Shown: in pieces, positions 13,501-26,130 of the stretch
How positions within the stretch are numbered: position 1 is the stretch's first letter
Layout: the number at the start of each line of letters is the position of its first letter
NCBI GenBank assembly: GCA_028551475.1
Contig: CM052357.1
Coordinates: 27,549,745 to 27,613,744 of the forward strand
Reading direction: 5' to 3'
Origin: Casuarina equisetifolia
Taxonomy: Eukaryota > Streptophyta > Magnoliopsida > Fagales > Casuarinaceae
DNA length: 64,000 nt
Translations under genes and position numbers: made by a program
The notes under the pieces: model-generated
Seen by the model: only the letters and a program-made list of their open reading frames with translations
Told to the model about the DNA's origin: nothing
The model's database searches: none

Positions 13501-13976
13501 CAATAAAGAAGGGGTAGGGTGGCAACACATCCAGATGCATAACCCACAATCCATGCAAACAATGGTGCATGTGGACGTTCATGCCTCGACACAGACAAAA
13601 CAACAATAGATGCAACAATCTGCCCCAGCGTGAGAACTAGTTCAATAGATATCCAAACCCCAGAATTCAATGGACTCCTGCGCCGCCGGCCATCTCCTCT
13701 CCTCACATGTGAGGTATTCCGAGAATTTGATCCATTAGAGGAAGAATTGGTGGGATTAGAAACAGAAACTCTAGCACTAGTTGAAGGTCTGTCTTCCAGC
13801 TCTGATGTGTTTATGCTATTAGAGCGTCTATCATGTGGCAAGTTAGATGATGACTCATCAGCACTCTCTGTTATGTCGATGATGTGCCCACCACTAGGAT
13901 ATTCTGGGTGCTCCATTAACAAAGGGAAAGTTTCACTTTGACTTTTACACGGTAGTTCCGCTGAGGGAACATCCAT
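10536..13976 (-). CDS. Membrane-anchored RING-H2 E3 ubiquitin ligase (At1g12760/At1g63170-like)
   Basis: Likely E3 ligase of an endomembrane or plasma membrane, passing ubiquitin from an E2 through a C-terminal RING-H2. Coding exons are 13321-13976, 11807-11932, 11421-11712 and 10536-10688; phases agree and give 408 residues. The ATG (13974-13976) follows an in-frame TAG. The N-terminal 100 residues are Ser/Asn-rich. Four hydrophobic stretches follow: [59 protein letters not shown] and the segment after [16 protein letters not shown]. The RING reads CCICLGKYA, then CSHFFHKDC, then CPLCKSE. As annotated the last exon reads past a perfect GAG|GTAAGT donor (10552-10553) to TGA 10536-10538. If that donor is used, a 28-residue tail at 10199-10285 replaces the last five residues. 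A non-coding leader exon probably lies near 15830-15960. Family call is firm; target and localisation are unknown. Confidence 0.9.
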
Positions 13977-15960
13977 CTAAGTCCACCAAGCCGATTGGGA
14001 ATAAGGAAAACATAGACTTGTACAGCAATGACACTGCATTTACATTCCAGTGCCAATTTTGGCAGGCTCTTCAACTTTGCTGACTAACTAAATTACTCAG
14101 CACCACTAGATGTGGAGAATTTATCAACTTCCCTTCTGTTTAGAAGCAAAGTAACAAAGTCAGACTTCTTTTTATCATTTAGAAACATAAAAAGTAGCTA
14201 GCAAAAGGAGGTGAAGTAAGAAATGCAATACAAAGATTTTCTTTGGTGTAACTGGTGAAAGCAAAACCCCAGCTAAATTGGGAGTGGTTACTATTTGGTT
14301 TGGTTCAGATGATATTTGATTTTTCAGGTACAAAAGCAATATAAAGACGAAAGTTGATTTTTTTTTTTTTTTTTGTTTCCACTAGTTTCTTAATAGCCAG
14401 CCAAGTGCAGGTCAAATATGAAAATGCAATGGCACGCTATGTTACAAACTACCACATTTTTCTATAAAGTAAAAACCAAGAGAGACAAGAAGTCACAGCA
14501 AAATTTACTCAGATAGTAAAAAGAAAAAGGAATCCACTTTACATTGCACTAGTACGTAACCATCACAGCTATAGTGATTCATGGCTGGCGCTGATACGCA
14601 ACGTGATGTAACTTTATGTGTCTAGAATCATTCCTCAAACAACAGAATACAATTTAACAAAACCTAAACATGAAATTCTTCAGAACTGTGCCACTTCAGT
14701 GGCAACCACTAACAGTACAAATTTTAGCAAAGTTAAAAAGACATCTCAAATAGAAAGACTACAAATTAATATTAATTGAAGAATAAGAATTATCAGATAA
14801 CGCCATATTCATGGCAACAAGTCCCAAAATGGCACCAAATATCCAACCCTCCAATCCATAACAGAGCAAGCATATTGAAAGTGTAATACGTTTCATCACT
14901 CTGTTATTAAGCGAAGATGTTATTGACTGCAAAAATGATCTTTTCTTTCTTGAAAACCAAGAAACAAAAATTACGAATTCCTAAGTTCTTCGTTCTTTAC
15001 TAAGAAGACAGTTAGTCTGGACATGGTTGCAAGCATGCTTAAAATTCTCAAACCCAAGAATGGAAACCTCAAAACTTCTAGTTTCTTAATTTTCTCTCAC
15101 ATGACGATATTCACTGTTAGGGGATTATTATTTCTCAAAAGCCAAGAATTGGGAACTCTAAACTTGCAGAGCTGGGAGATGATTCCGTTCCTCAAACCTC
15201 AAGCAATGAGAATCCAGAACTTCTAATTCTTCACTTTTCCCACTTTTAAACAACCAAGAAAGGTACCAACAAACCATCGGAAGAAGAGACAGACAATAAA
15301 TTCTTCAGAAAAAAGAAAAACAAAGAACAAGCTGTGTAGATTCTGCCTTTTTTAGAACAAAAGAAATACAAGATGATCATAGTTTCAGCTCCTCCGATGC
15401 TTTCAAGATGCAAATAATATCATAGTTCATTACTGAATGCCTCTAAGGAAATTACCAATGACCTCTGGCTCAAATGGCAGGGCGGCTTAGGGTTCGGGAT
15501 TCGCCGACTGTGCGTGTAACTTATTAATCAAAGCAGTATGAGAAAACAACCACAGAAAGCAACGAGTTGAACTTGTAGACGCAAGTCTTCCAATTCTATG
15601 ACAAAGATTACTGTTTAAAATAAATAAATAAATAAAAATCTCTCGATGAAACCAACGTCCTTTTTTTGCTGCCATAAATTAAAATCAAATACAAAACCCT
15701 AGAATTCAAACGTTGACTGGTTACGAAGGACGATCGGGCAGTCAAGAACCCCCAAAGACGCCCAAAGATTCCCCAGCTGCAAGAAAACACGCACAAGCCA
15801 GATATTTCAACAAGCACTGGAGCTGTACCAGGTCGGAGCTGAGGGATGGCAAATCACCGCGATGAGAAGGACTCGGCGCAATGAGATGATGCCGTATCCA
15901 GAACCGTGCGTAGGTTTTGCTCCTCTAAATCTACGTTCCACTTTTTGTCGCTTGTTTTTA
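13977..15960 (-). other. Predicted 5' leader intron(s) and upstream region of the RING ligase gene
   Basis: Immediately above the RING ligase ATG the minus strand shows a pyrimidine-rich stretch ending in CTTAG, a plausible leader-intron acceptor. Around 15470-15500 and 15830-15960 the sequence is more GC-balanced with telo-box-like AAACCCTA motifs, consistent with leader exon(s) and promoter. The middle is AT-rich with no recognisable coding sequence. Confidence 0.35.
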
Positions 15961-17267
15961 TTCGAAAACTACTGAAAGAAAGAGAGATATGACGTCGGCC
16001 ATTGGACCTCGTTGCTTGACGACTTCGCCTGAGAATATATCTATCGGTATACGTACATCACAAGGCTCCGAGAGGCTTGAGACAAATACCACGAAAGGTC
16101 CTACAAGCTTGAGCTCCGCACTGAACCGCCGACGAATCGGAGGGCCGAAACTTGTCCTCCAGTTGTTGTGCTAAATATCTAACAATTGTCACTGTAATGA
16201 CGCCACCGTCTCGTCTTAAGATCCTACAAAGACTTCCGTGCCTGCCACGTCATCGATATGATTTCGCGGCGGAAGAAATTGGTTGCTGCAATAACAAGTT
16301 AGATTTGCCATGTGAATTATTTTCTTAATTTAATATAAACAAATACAAAAATAGCATTATAAAATAACAAAAAATAATTTTTATCGTGTACGGAAGGTGC
16401 CTAAGCCTTAATTTTTAGTTTTAATTTCAATCAGCTTAGAGCACAAAATAAATGAAACCCACGTGAGCTGATGAGTCAAATCACATGACATATTTCCATC
16501 ATCACATCTGTCACCTCTAAGCCCACGCCAATACTCGGAATCCACGAGGCTCTAATCAAGTTAAAGCCGAATCGTAGGTGAAATCCATGCATTGGATCTT
16601 TTACTTTGGTATTGGAAGAAAATTTTAGTCACGTTTTGTTGCAGCCCATCAAGATGTCACCAATCAAGTACTGCTTAGAATTCTTGCCTTTATAAAAATG
16701 GATTCATCAATTATAAAGTTGATTCTTGATTCTTAGGCTGGATTTCATGAGTTATATTCCCTCTTACTATTCTTGTAGACCCTTATTAATATTAGTTCAT
16801 GCATTACCCACATAATATAATACTGTGACGGGCCTAATACTAGAGTTCTATAATAACAAAACATGTTAAAATATGATTACTTAGTTTCATATTGTTGAAT
16901 AATATATTATTACTTATATTTATACAATAATTAGTTCATTTAATTCTAAAGTCAACTACTGAATTGAATAATGAATATTCTAATATGGGTTCTATATTAG
17001 TAATTAAATAATATGGATCAAAACATTTAAGAAAGGTCCTATTATACTTTCCTTTTGCAACATTATCATTTATTTGCTTGGTAGCTTTGAGCATCTAATT
17101 TCATAATTTTTTAAATTATTTTTATCTAAAAAAATTCCAAGTAAAATTTATTATGTGTGGTATGTTATTTTTTTAATGTTCTTCTTAGACAAAACTCAGT
17201 AAAATGTAATATATAATAAGATACTATGTCAAAAACTCATTTTTATCAAAAATAAACTTAAAAAATA

Positions 17268-17289
17268 ATATATATATATATATATATAT
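17268..17289. repeat. (AT)n microsatellite
   Basis: About eleven uninterrupted AT units in AT-rich spacer. Confidence 0.9.
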
Positions 17290-18364
17290 TATTCTTTGTG
17301 TATCTATAAACCTATTGCAATTTAGTACTAACCAATGACGAAAAGCTAATTTTTTAATTTGTAAAAACTTTTAAAATTTAGATGGCTTGACTCAATAAAC
17401 CTATGTTCAGGAACTAAGTTGAAATCATATAATAAAAATATATAATACGGATAATTGTAAGAATAAGTTACTTAAAAATCCATATGACTCCCACGTGAGG
17501 TTAAAAGAAGAGCAGCTTACTTAACTCTATTATTGGACATTTCTTTGTGTCTCTTAGTGCATGCCAAACTTGTCCTCTTCGTATTGTTTGTAAAGCATAA
17601 AAACCAAACCCACTTCCTCGAACATGACAAAAAGAACCTGCCTAACTTTGTGCTTCATCGTTTAAATCGCATTACGGGTTCCTTTCAATTTTTATTTATT
17701 ATGACGATACTAACAATAATAATTCCATGGACCTTATTGTATTGTCATGTAATAAAATACTATATCTCTTGCACTGATAATTCAGTGCAGGATATTCAAC
17801 TCTATTAACATAATAATATTTTATTTACTTGCACTGAAAAATGTTTATTGGATATTCTTTTTTAAATAGTGTTGATGGTTTTGTTATCCTGAATTCTTGA
17901 ATAGTTGGAATAATGCTTAAAGAAAAATCGATAGTTGTTGAACTTTGAAGAAGAAAAATAATATTTCCATACTTTAATATTATTAGGTCGGCAAGGGCTA
18001 CCTTTAGTTCAAATTAACTTTTTAATGATAAGGAGAAACGAGACTTTGAGTTACAAAGTATGAATAAGATATAAAGCCTGTAGATATGCAACGCAGACAA
18101 GAAAAATGGTTGAGAAGCTTGTAATTTATCATTAAGTTGAGCTTCTTTTTTTTTTTTTTTTTTTTTTCTATTTTGTTGATATAAGAGAATTTGTAAGTGC
18201 ATTCAAACTTAATAGGCATCCAATTAAAACTGTCTTGATCCTACATGTACTATAACAAGGTACTCTAAATCTATTAGTTTATGACTTTTAACTTATGTTG
18301 TAAATATTAACTAAAGGTCACGACAAATGGTATTCTAGTTAACCTATGATCAGATTGGACCGCT

Positions 18365-18640
18365 TTGTGCCTGCTATGCCCTTGATGAATAGAGTAGGTA
18401 GGGACTCGCTTACATCATAGACAATGTGAATTTGAGTAAGGAATAATGACATATTTAGACTCTCTCACATTGGGAAGGAGAATAAGTGATTTTAATCATA
18501 CAAAATACTTTAATTACTTCTTCTATTGGGTTAATTTTTTTGTGTTAAAGTTCAAGCCCGTGACATAAGTTTAGATAATATGAAAGACATGAATCCCATT
18601 AGGCCTTTTATGGGCTTTGTTGGGCCGGCCCTTACAAAGT
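18365..18640. repeat. Dispersed repeat family, copy A (possible TRIM/LTR remnant)
   Basis: The stretch from GTGCCTGCTATGCC through GAGTAGGTAGGGA and TCACATTGGGAAGGAG to GGGCCGGCCC recurs in diverged form at 28970-29180 inside the cyclin gene. Such TCACATTGGGAAGGAG boxes are common in plant LTR or TRIM ends, but no terminal structure could be fixed, so the class is inference. Confidence 0.4.
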
Positions 18641-19224
18641 AGAAACCAAAGATAGAGAAGAAAACAAAGAATGCAATGATGCCAAGGGAACATAATCATT
18701 TTATTTAACGTACTTTACATTTTAATAAAGGGTATCTAGAATAATGGTGCAAGTGTAAAAGCCAATCTAGAATCATCATAACTAGGATTATTTGCACGCC
18801 TAACAAGATTCAATGGTAATAACAAATAATTATTTCCTAGCATAAGAAGATGGGTAATTGGAAATATAGAAATAATTTCGGTAATTAAAAATGTAATTTT
18901 TGTAATTTTTTCATTTTCACGGGGGGTGAAACAAACTCCTGGCAGACACCCAAGCAGGAGTTCCCCATCGCACGGTCCATGTTCCACCACACAACAAATA
19001 ACAAGTCACAAAACAAAAAGCTCTTTTGTTTTTTACTAATATTATATTTGTTGTTATTATTATTGTTCTTGAAAATTTGTACGTTACATTTTTTCCGAGA
19101 AAATCCCACGGTTTTCTCATCCACCGAGAAAAAGAAAACCAGAAACTTCGTCTATTCTTTTCATGGAGATGAAGCCGGTATTGTGTCCTTAGATCTCCAT
19201 TGTCTCTATTTTCTCTAGCAAGTG

Positions 19225-19640
19225 TGTTTATATATATGTGCCTGTATCTGTGATTTCTTTTATTTCTCTGAATCTCCATTTTCATTTGGTTTTCTTTTCT
19301 TTCTCTGATTTTACTGGAATAATAAGAAGCTTTGGAACATGAGAACTGCCTCCTCCTTGCTGTTCTGAGGGGAACTCAGAATCCCTCTCTGCCTGAATCT
19401 GGTGCGGTCTCGAAATATCAACGGTGTCCGCACGCGTCTAAGATCTGGCGTTTCACCAATGCCCAATGAAAGCTCGACGAGTTTCTACATTGTACCTGAA
19501 CTTTCACAACGTGGGGATCTTGAAGGTTCATTGGTTTCAGATCTAGGGTTCTTGTAGGTACCTCTAATCGGGTCCTGATGGGTGTTTGATCTGAAAAGTA
19601 CAGGTCTTTGATTGATATTACTCAAAAATTTTGCAAAACG
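19225..19640 (+). promoter_or_regulatory. Core promoter and uORF-bearing 5' leader of the PP2A B' gene
   Basis: A TATA-like TTATATATAT lies at 19228-19237 and a pyrimidine-rich leader follows. Three upstream ORFs precede the main ATG: 19339-19368 (9 codons plus stop), 19459-19557 (32 codons plus stop) and 19578-19589 (3 codons plus stop). A leader intron could remove some of them; the splice status is unknown. Confidence 0.4.
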
Positions 19641-22190
19641 ATGTTCAAGCAATTCTTCAGTAAACTCCCCCGGGGGAACAAGCCCTCTACGAAGCCCGAC
19701 TCTATCGACTCACCCCGCGCGGACCCCGGCCGGCCGTCGCGATCGAACAGCGGGAACGCCTCGGGCGGCGGGGCGAAGCGGACGGCGGTGTTTCCGGCTA
19801 GCGTTGTGGCTGGAATCGAGCCGCTGATGGCATTTCGGGATGTGCCAACCGGCGACAGAATGGGCCTCTACATTAGCAAGGTTAGCCTCTGCTGCATAAC
19901 CTTCGACTTCAGCGACCCGGCCAAGAACCCCATAGAGAAGGACGTGAAGCGCCAAACCCTGATCGAGCTTGTCGAATTTGTGTCCTCGTCCGGACCGCCG
20001 ACCCGGTTCACCGAGCCGGCGATCCTCGCCACATGTCGTATGTGCGCGGCGAATCTCTTCAGGGTATTCCCGCCGAGCTACCGGTCTGGGTCAAGTGGGT
20101 CGGGAGAGAACGAGGAGGACGAGCCGGTGTTCGATCCGTCCTGGCCTCATTTGCATCTGGTTTACGATTTGTTTCTCAGGTTCGTCAACTCCCCGGGCCT
20201 CGACGCCAAGGTAGCGAAGAAATACGTAGACCATTCTTTTATACTGAGATTGCTAGAGCTCTTTGATTCGGAGGATCCCAGGGAGCGAGAGTGTTTGAAA
20301 ACCATTCTGCATAGAGTTTATGGGAAGTTTATGGTTCACAGGCCTTTTATTCGCAAGGCTATAAACAATGTTTTCTACAGGTTTGTATTTGAGACGGAGA
20401 AGCACAATGGGATAGCCGAGCTGTTGGAGATATTTGGGAGTATAATTAGTGGGTTTGCTTTGCCTCTGAAAGAGGAGCACAAGATATTCCTGTGGAGAGT
20501 CTTGGTTCCCTTGCACAAGCCTAAATCTGTGGGGGTTTACTTTCAGCAGTTGTCTTACTGTGTGGCACAGTTTGTGGAGAAGGAGCCCAAGTTGACGGGG
20601 ACGGTGATAAGGGGGTTGTTGAGGTACTGGCCGGTAACGAATAGCCAGAAGGAGGTGATGTATTTGGGTGAGTTGGAGGAGATTTTGGAGGCGATTAACA
20701 TGGTGGAGTTCCAGAAGGTTATGGTCCCCTTGTTCTGGAGGATTGGATGCTGCGTTAATAGTTTCCATTTTCAGGTATTATTTTCTTTCTTGGAATCAAC
20801 TGTTTTTCATCGTTCCTTCGATAAGATGTTCTGATGCGTCTTACAGTTTGTGAAATACGGTCTTTCTATTGTGTGGTGACTTCTGTATAAACTAGTCCAA
20901 AGGAAGATTTAGTTGATAGCTTCACGCTTGAAAGTTCGTCTACTTATTCTTGTAGGGTACTATGATAAATGTGACGAAAACTTCCTTTGACATAAGAAAG
21001 AGCTATGCAATTGGTTTATAAACCTGGATTGTCTACCTTGGCATTGATTTTGTAGGAAAAAATGGAACAGCGTTTTGAATATTATAGATCTGTAGGTAGG
21101 TATAGAGTTTTCTTTACTCAGTGTTACGCAAATTGACCATAGACTGTTCATTTCATTCCCTGGTGTTAGTTATCTTTGAGGTCACAACCTGCAAGAAGAT
21201 TTATCAGTCTTCCATATCGGTTCGAGTTTCTGCAGGAGAATTCCCTTAAAGCAGCCTTTTTCTTATAGTTTTTCTTATCAGATTGTTATTTATAGCAACT
21301 GCTTTTTTCTTTTCTTTTTTTTGGGGGGGGGTCAATGTCATTTATAACTGCTTCTAATGGTTGGCTTTTGTCTATCCTAGATGCATATATATCCTTAGTA
21401 CATGCTATTTTCTGTCCAAGAATTCTGCATTTGCATGATATTCTTTTCTGTGCTCATTTAACTTTTTTACTTTTCATGATGATAGATTTTTGTTCAAAGA
21501 TATTAGTTCTCATGAATGTGGGGATGATGCGTTGCTTTGCAATGGCACTTTAGCTAGGGCACTTTTTAGAAGTGTTTCAAGGATTTTGACTGTCTCAGTT
21601 ATGATGCAAATTTTTGGTTGAGTCCATTTCTTAAGAGAGTTTTTGTTGATATAGCAAAAATGAGATTCTAATTAGGGTTTTTGTTTGGTCAGTTGAGAAA
21701 CTGCGTTCTCCTCTCCTCTCCACCCTAGCTAAAATATACCCGTGTCTTTCTCTAGATACAATTTGCAATCCTCATGCTTGTTTTCTGGGCAAGGAAAGGA
21801 AATTCAATTGTTTGCCTCGACTAATTGTTTCAGGTAGCTGAAAGGGCCCTTTTCTTGTGGAATAACGACCACATTGTCAACTTGATTGCACATAACCGCC
21901 AGGTGATACTTCCCATCATTCTTCCGGCCTTAGAAAGGAATATCCAGGGCCACTGGAACCATGCAGTGCTCAACTTAAGTCTAAATGTTAAAAAGATGTT
22001 AATGGAGATGGATGACGTGCTTTTCATGTCCTGTCATGCCCACTTTAAGGAGCAAGAGGCAAAGCTAAGCCTGGCAGCCGAGAAGCGGAAGCAAGCATGG
22101 GAGCGATTGGAGAATGCAGCCAGTCTTCAGCCGATAATTGGAAATACTGCTGTGCTGGTAGCTCCTCTAACAACCTCAATTGCCTGTTAA
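19641..22190 (+). CDS. PP2A regulatory subunit B' (B56 family)
   Basis: Regulatory B' subunits place the PP2A A-C core on its substrates; plant members act in hormone, stress and cell-division control. Exons 19641-20774 and 21834-22190 are joined phase 0 across a GT-AG intron and encode 496 residues, the normal size. The start is the ATG before FKQFFSKLP, typical of the family. The first 50 residues are a polar Ser/Gly/Arg leader, and the rest is the conserved B56 HEAT-like array: [74 protein letters not shown], then in exon 2 [13 protein letters not shown] and [13 protein letters not shown]. The 5' coding part (about 19675-20210) is much richer in G+C than its surroundings. From remembered synteny it may match At5g25510 (B' kappa). 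Substrate choice cannot be read from sequence. Confidence 0.95.
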
Positions 22191-23229
22191 GTACCATTAC
22201 TAATTTAGTTTTTCTTTCTTCTCTTGTCCTGTGTTTTATGGGGGTGGGAAACCAGAAGAAGGGGTCTTAACAGAAGAATGTGCCAAAAAAGGCTGTTGTG
22301 GTATGGGGTGCTAAATTATTTTTGGATTGTTCCATGTAGCCAATTGTAACTTCTGTTTCTATCCTGTATTTTCCATTACTATTCTGTGGAATTGCTAATT
22401 ACTTCCTTGGAAAGGTAATGGAAGCGCCATGCGGTGATTAAATTTTATCCCTCTCTCCCTCTTTCCCTCTCTCTGTTCACCCTCTGTGTTTATGACGCTG
22501 CACGTTCCTGCACACCTTGATGTAAGTGAATGAATGATAAATACTGGTGACCTTGCTTTGTACTACCTTATCAAATTATTGTCCTTTTTGTACGTGAATG
22601 ATAAATGGGGGTGATCTTCTCCTTAACAGATTGTGGTCCTTCGTGATCAGGGGAGGGCCTTCTTCATTGCTGGGTTGAGAGCATTTAATGCATTTGGGAG
22701 TTTGTTCAACCCGAGGCTTTTTGTGGGTGTCTCTCATTCTGAGAAAGTAACAGATGGAAGTACATTAAAAGAAAATTGACTGATAACGAAAACAAGTAAA
22801 GCAAGTATGCCTTTAATGCGTTGAAAGAAAAACCGATAAAATTTGTGACTTGTAATAATCCTGCTTGTCATTATTTCATTATTACCAAGCTCCCCATTTT
22901 CCTGTTTCTTGTATGGCCCATTCTGTCCAATCCCATATGCGTGCCAGGACATTCCAGTTTCGGTCTTCACGCTGCATTTATTGAACGCAGTCTATTTTAT
23001 TGGTTTTAAGAGTCAGGTGGTAGCGTAAATATCCGTTCTTGAGGTTTTATTAGATTTAAGATGTGATACAAAGTTATGCAAGGGATGCACACTTGTACCA
23101 AATGCCAAAAAAGCTTGTTGTAAACACCACTAGCTAACCAAATTATAGTTTAGCTAATAAAGCGTTTAGGTACCAAGGTAAGATTGTAATAGGGAACCAA
23201 AGGTCATTGCACAAGACAATTGGTTCCAT
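22191..23229. other. 3' UTR of the PP2A B' gene and spacer
   Basis: The first few hundred bases (T-rich, several AATGATAAAT) should be the 3' UTR. The remainder has no recognisable gene. Confidence 0.45.
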
Positions 23230-24540
23230 ACTACAATTGTGCAACATTTGCATGATTTAGGCATGGAAGGGCACTTAAGATTCACAAGCACCCTTAAAAG
23301 AATTTAGCAACATTTTCATTAGCTTGTAATGAAGCAAACAGTAGCTTTCCAAGTGCCCAAGTGTGACATATGTCATAGGTATAAGTCTAACGCAGTATCA
23401 TACTCAGACCTGTTGCAACATCTAACTATCCTAAATTAAACTTGGCAAGAGATCAACATAGAATTCATTAAAAGTGTACCTAAAAGTGACATCAAGGATA
23501 CTAGCTTGGTCATGGTTGATCATTTTACAAAATATGCTAATTTTATGAGAATGAGCCATACTTTTTTTGCATCTCAAGTGGTAACAATCCTCATAGATTA
23601 ATAGACAAGATGCATGATTTATAGGCATTGATCATGAGTGTTTGAGATATAATTTTCTTTAACAAATTTTGAAAAGAGTTGTTTGAAATCTTAAAAGTGA
23701 AGCTCCATTACAACACATCTTACCATCTATAAATCATAATTGACAAAAAGGGTCAACCAATGCCTAGAGCAATATTTGTGATGCTTTAGTTGGAAAAGGC
23801 CCAAGAAATGATATTCTTGGTTAGTGCTTACAAACTAATGGTATAACACCAACAGTCACACCTCCCTCTATATGATGCCATTTGAAGCACTATATGCCAA
23901 GTCAACCCCTATATCACAACTTTTAGTCAACAAGCAAAGAGAGCATCAATGACTTCTTACTAGAGTAAGCCCAATGGTTACAATTGATATGATCCCACCT
24001 CTAGACTAACTTGGCTAGAATGGAATCTTATGTCAACATAAATAGGATGGAGTGCAAGATTGAAGTAGGATAATCAATATACCTAAAGATTCAACCCTAT
24101 TGATAATTCACTTTGTTAAGAAGGAAGTACTTCAAGCTATCTCCTCTTTACTACATACCATTTATGATTGCTTAGCAAATTGGGAATATAGCTTCCTAGT
24201 TGCCCTATATGTGGATGTTAGCATCCACCTAATTTTTTATGTGTCCCAATCGAAGAAAGCCATCAATAAGAGCTATAAAACATTCCAGTGGATGTTTGAT
24301 TGACAATGAGGCTATATTGTTGGTGGAACTACAAAAGGTGTTGGCTTGTTGCATGGTATGCAGAGAAAATGGGCCCAAGGCTGATTTGCTAATTTAATGG
24401 CTTGAACACCTAGAATGCAACCCCCCTTGGAAAGATGTTCAATATATTTGAACATAATTCATGTCAATCAAAATCAATCCTTGAAGACAAGGATTTATTA
24501 GAAAAGTTAGGGGTTATTATTACTAAGGAAGGAAGACCAC
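23230..24540 (+). mobile_element. Degraded Ty3/Gypsy-type retrotransposon pol remnant (integrase to chromodomain)
   Basis: With stops and frame changes ignored, the plus strand resembles the 3' part of a Ty3/Gypsy polyprotein in the normal order. There is an HHCC-like zinc-binding segment (about 23240-23420, with CDICHRYKS), the integrase core start (about 23440-23600, with VMVDHFTKYANF), the region before the catalytic Glu (about 23690-23770), the MMPFEALYAK motif (about 23865-23910) and a chromodomain-proximal motif (about 24220-24260, HLIFYVSQSKKAI). Stops and frameshifts are many, so it is an old, dead copy. No LTRs were found. Confidence 0.75.
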
Positions 24541-25440
24541 ATGATAATATTATACTTCACCTTGAAATGAGTTGAATTTTTATTAAAGAAATTCAAAGTG
24601 GAAGTGTGATTAGTAGTTTAAAAGGGAAATGACAAGGAATAAGAAGTGAAGAGAAAGGCCTTCACAAGATCATTGAAGAAAAATGAAAAAAGTCATGTAT
24701 TTGCATTAGGTCATGTCACCCCTTACGAAGGTTTAGTATCTTAGTTGTGTGAAGCTCTATCTGCATATGAAGATTATTCTTAAATTATTTGTAGTGCAAA
24801 ATAACTTTATCAATGAAATCTTATGCTATGAAATTTCCATAAAAGTGTAATTTGATTTCTCAATTAGGCTTAGATCATAATATGGAGGGTCCAATATCAC
24901 TATAAGGAAACCAATATTGCTGCCACTACTTTATAATGCCCGAGTGCTGTAGCGAAATGAATGGTAAATATTTTAAAACACTAGAATAGTCTACATTGGA
25001 TTGGGTCCTACTAGGCTTTGAAGTCCAACATTTCTTAAAATGGACCTTTTTGATAGATTTGGAAGCTAAATTTCAAAAGAGGCTTTCAAACCCAAGTTTG
25101 AAAAAAGGACTTTCAAGTCCATTTACAAAATGGGTTTCGCCTAAAATTCTAAAAGAGACTTTCATGCCCAAACTTTCAAATAAGTCTTCAAGTTTTAAAT
25201 TTAATAGACTTCTAGTTTTCAATGTGCCTCTGGCCTACCAATGTCAAAATGGGCTGTCAGCCCATATGTTCAAAAAGTATGATACGAGGAAACACTACAA
25301 TATATTTTACAAAGTTCTACTTTTTTTTTTCCGTAACACTTTTTTCTTTTAATCTTTTAATAATGTACACATCCTTAGGGTATCAAATCTAGGTCCAAGA
25401 GGTCCTAGGTAGTGCTTGCTCATCACTGAGTTAGACACCT
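24541..25440. other. Retroelement-flanking spacer
   Basis: AT-rich sequence with short repeated CTTTCAA-type phrases near 25080-25190. No gene is recognised; it may be part of the same decayed insertion. Confidence 0.35.
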
Positions 25441-26130
25441 GTTAAAAAGGTTCTCCTTGATCAATGGGATTGATGATGTCAATCTCAAATAAGTTTATGC
25501 ACAAGGTTTACCAGAATCGCTAAAGAATGAGATCGTACAAGTCCATTATCTAAAAAAATTCCACGTCCATGTGCAACGCGGATTAGAAAGTTACACTAGA
25601 TGGGACAAGAATCATTGGACAATTCTGCAATAAATACATATACCTCCAAAGTGTCTAAACATTTGGCAAAAAGATACAAACAGAATGCCAAAGACAAACT
25701 CGTCAAATGCAATGGAAGCAGTAGACTTTATGTGGGGCCAAAAAAGAAGAAGTCTTTATCACTTCAAACATCATAGAAGCCGTGAGAAGAAATAGAAAAG
25801 AAGGCACTGTTGCTTTATTCAAAAGAAAATATTTCAGGGAACAATTAGAGAAACTATGTGTTTCGTATGCAAGAAAGGGCGTTTGACAAAACATTTCCTC
25901 ACAGAAAGAGGTAATTGCAACCAATATAGTTCCTAATGGTGTTACCCTATGAAACAATGATGTGGATCAAAAGTCTATTTTCTTACGAAACAACAAGTAA
26001 ACTATAAATAATCTAAAAAAGTCTAAAATTTTTGTTTCAGATGGCAGTGGTTTCCTCTAATGGAGCCTTGTCTCGCAGGATCACCAGCCATGAAGGTCTA
26101 AAGGTCTTCAATGTCAACGATTAGCCATCA
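25440..26130 (+). mobile_element. Possible gag-like retroelement relic with decayed zinc knuckle
   Basis: Around 25859-25900 the plus strand reads CFVCKKGRLTKHF, which looks like a CX2CX4HX4C zinc knuckle that has lost its His and last Cys. It is preceded by basic, gag- or coat-like sequence with many stops. It could be from a retrotransposon or an endogenous pararetrovirus; the sequence is too decayed to decide. Low confidence. Confidence 0.3.

Larger units (their letters stand above)
15961..19220. other. AT-rich intergenic DNA with a repeat-family copy
   Basis: Long spacer between divergently transcribed genes. It holds poly-A/T tracts, an (AT)n run near 17268-17289 and a dispersed repeat at about 18365-18640. 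Its short ORFs are AT-driven and unconvincing. Confidence 0.5.

Noticed and set aside
20253-20768. 171-residue minus-strand ORF
   Set aside because: Shadow of the PP2A B' exon; His/Leu/Gln-rich without motifs.
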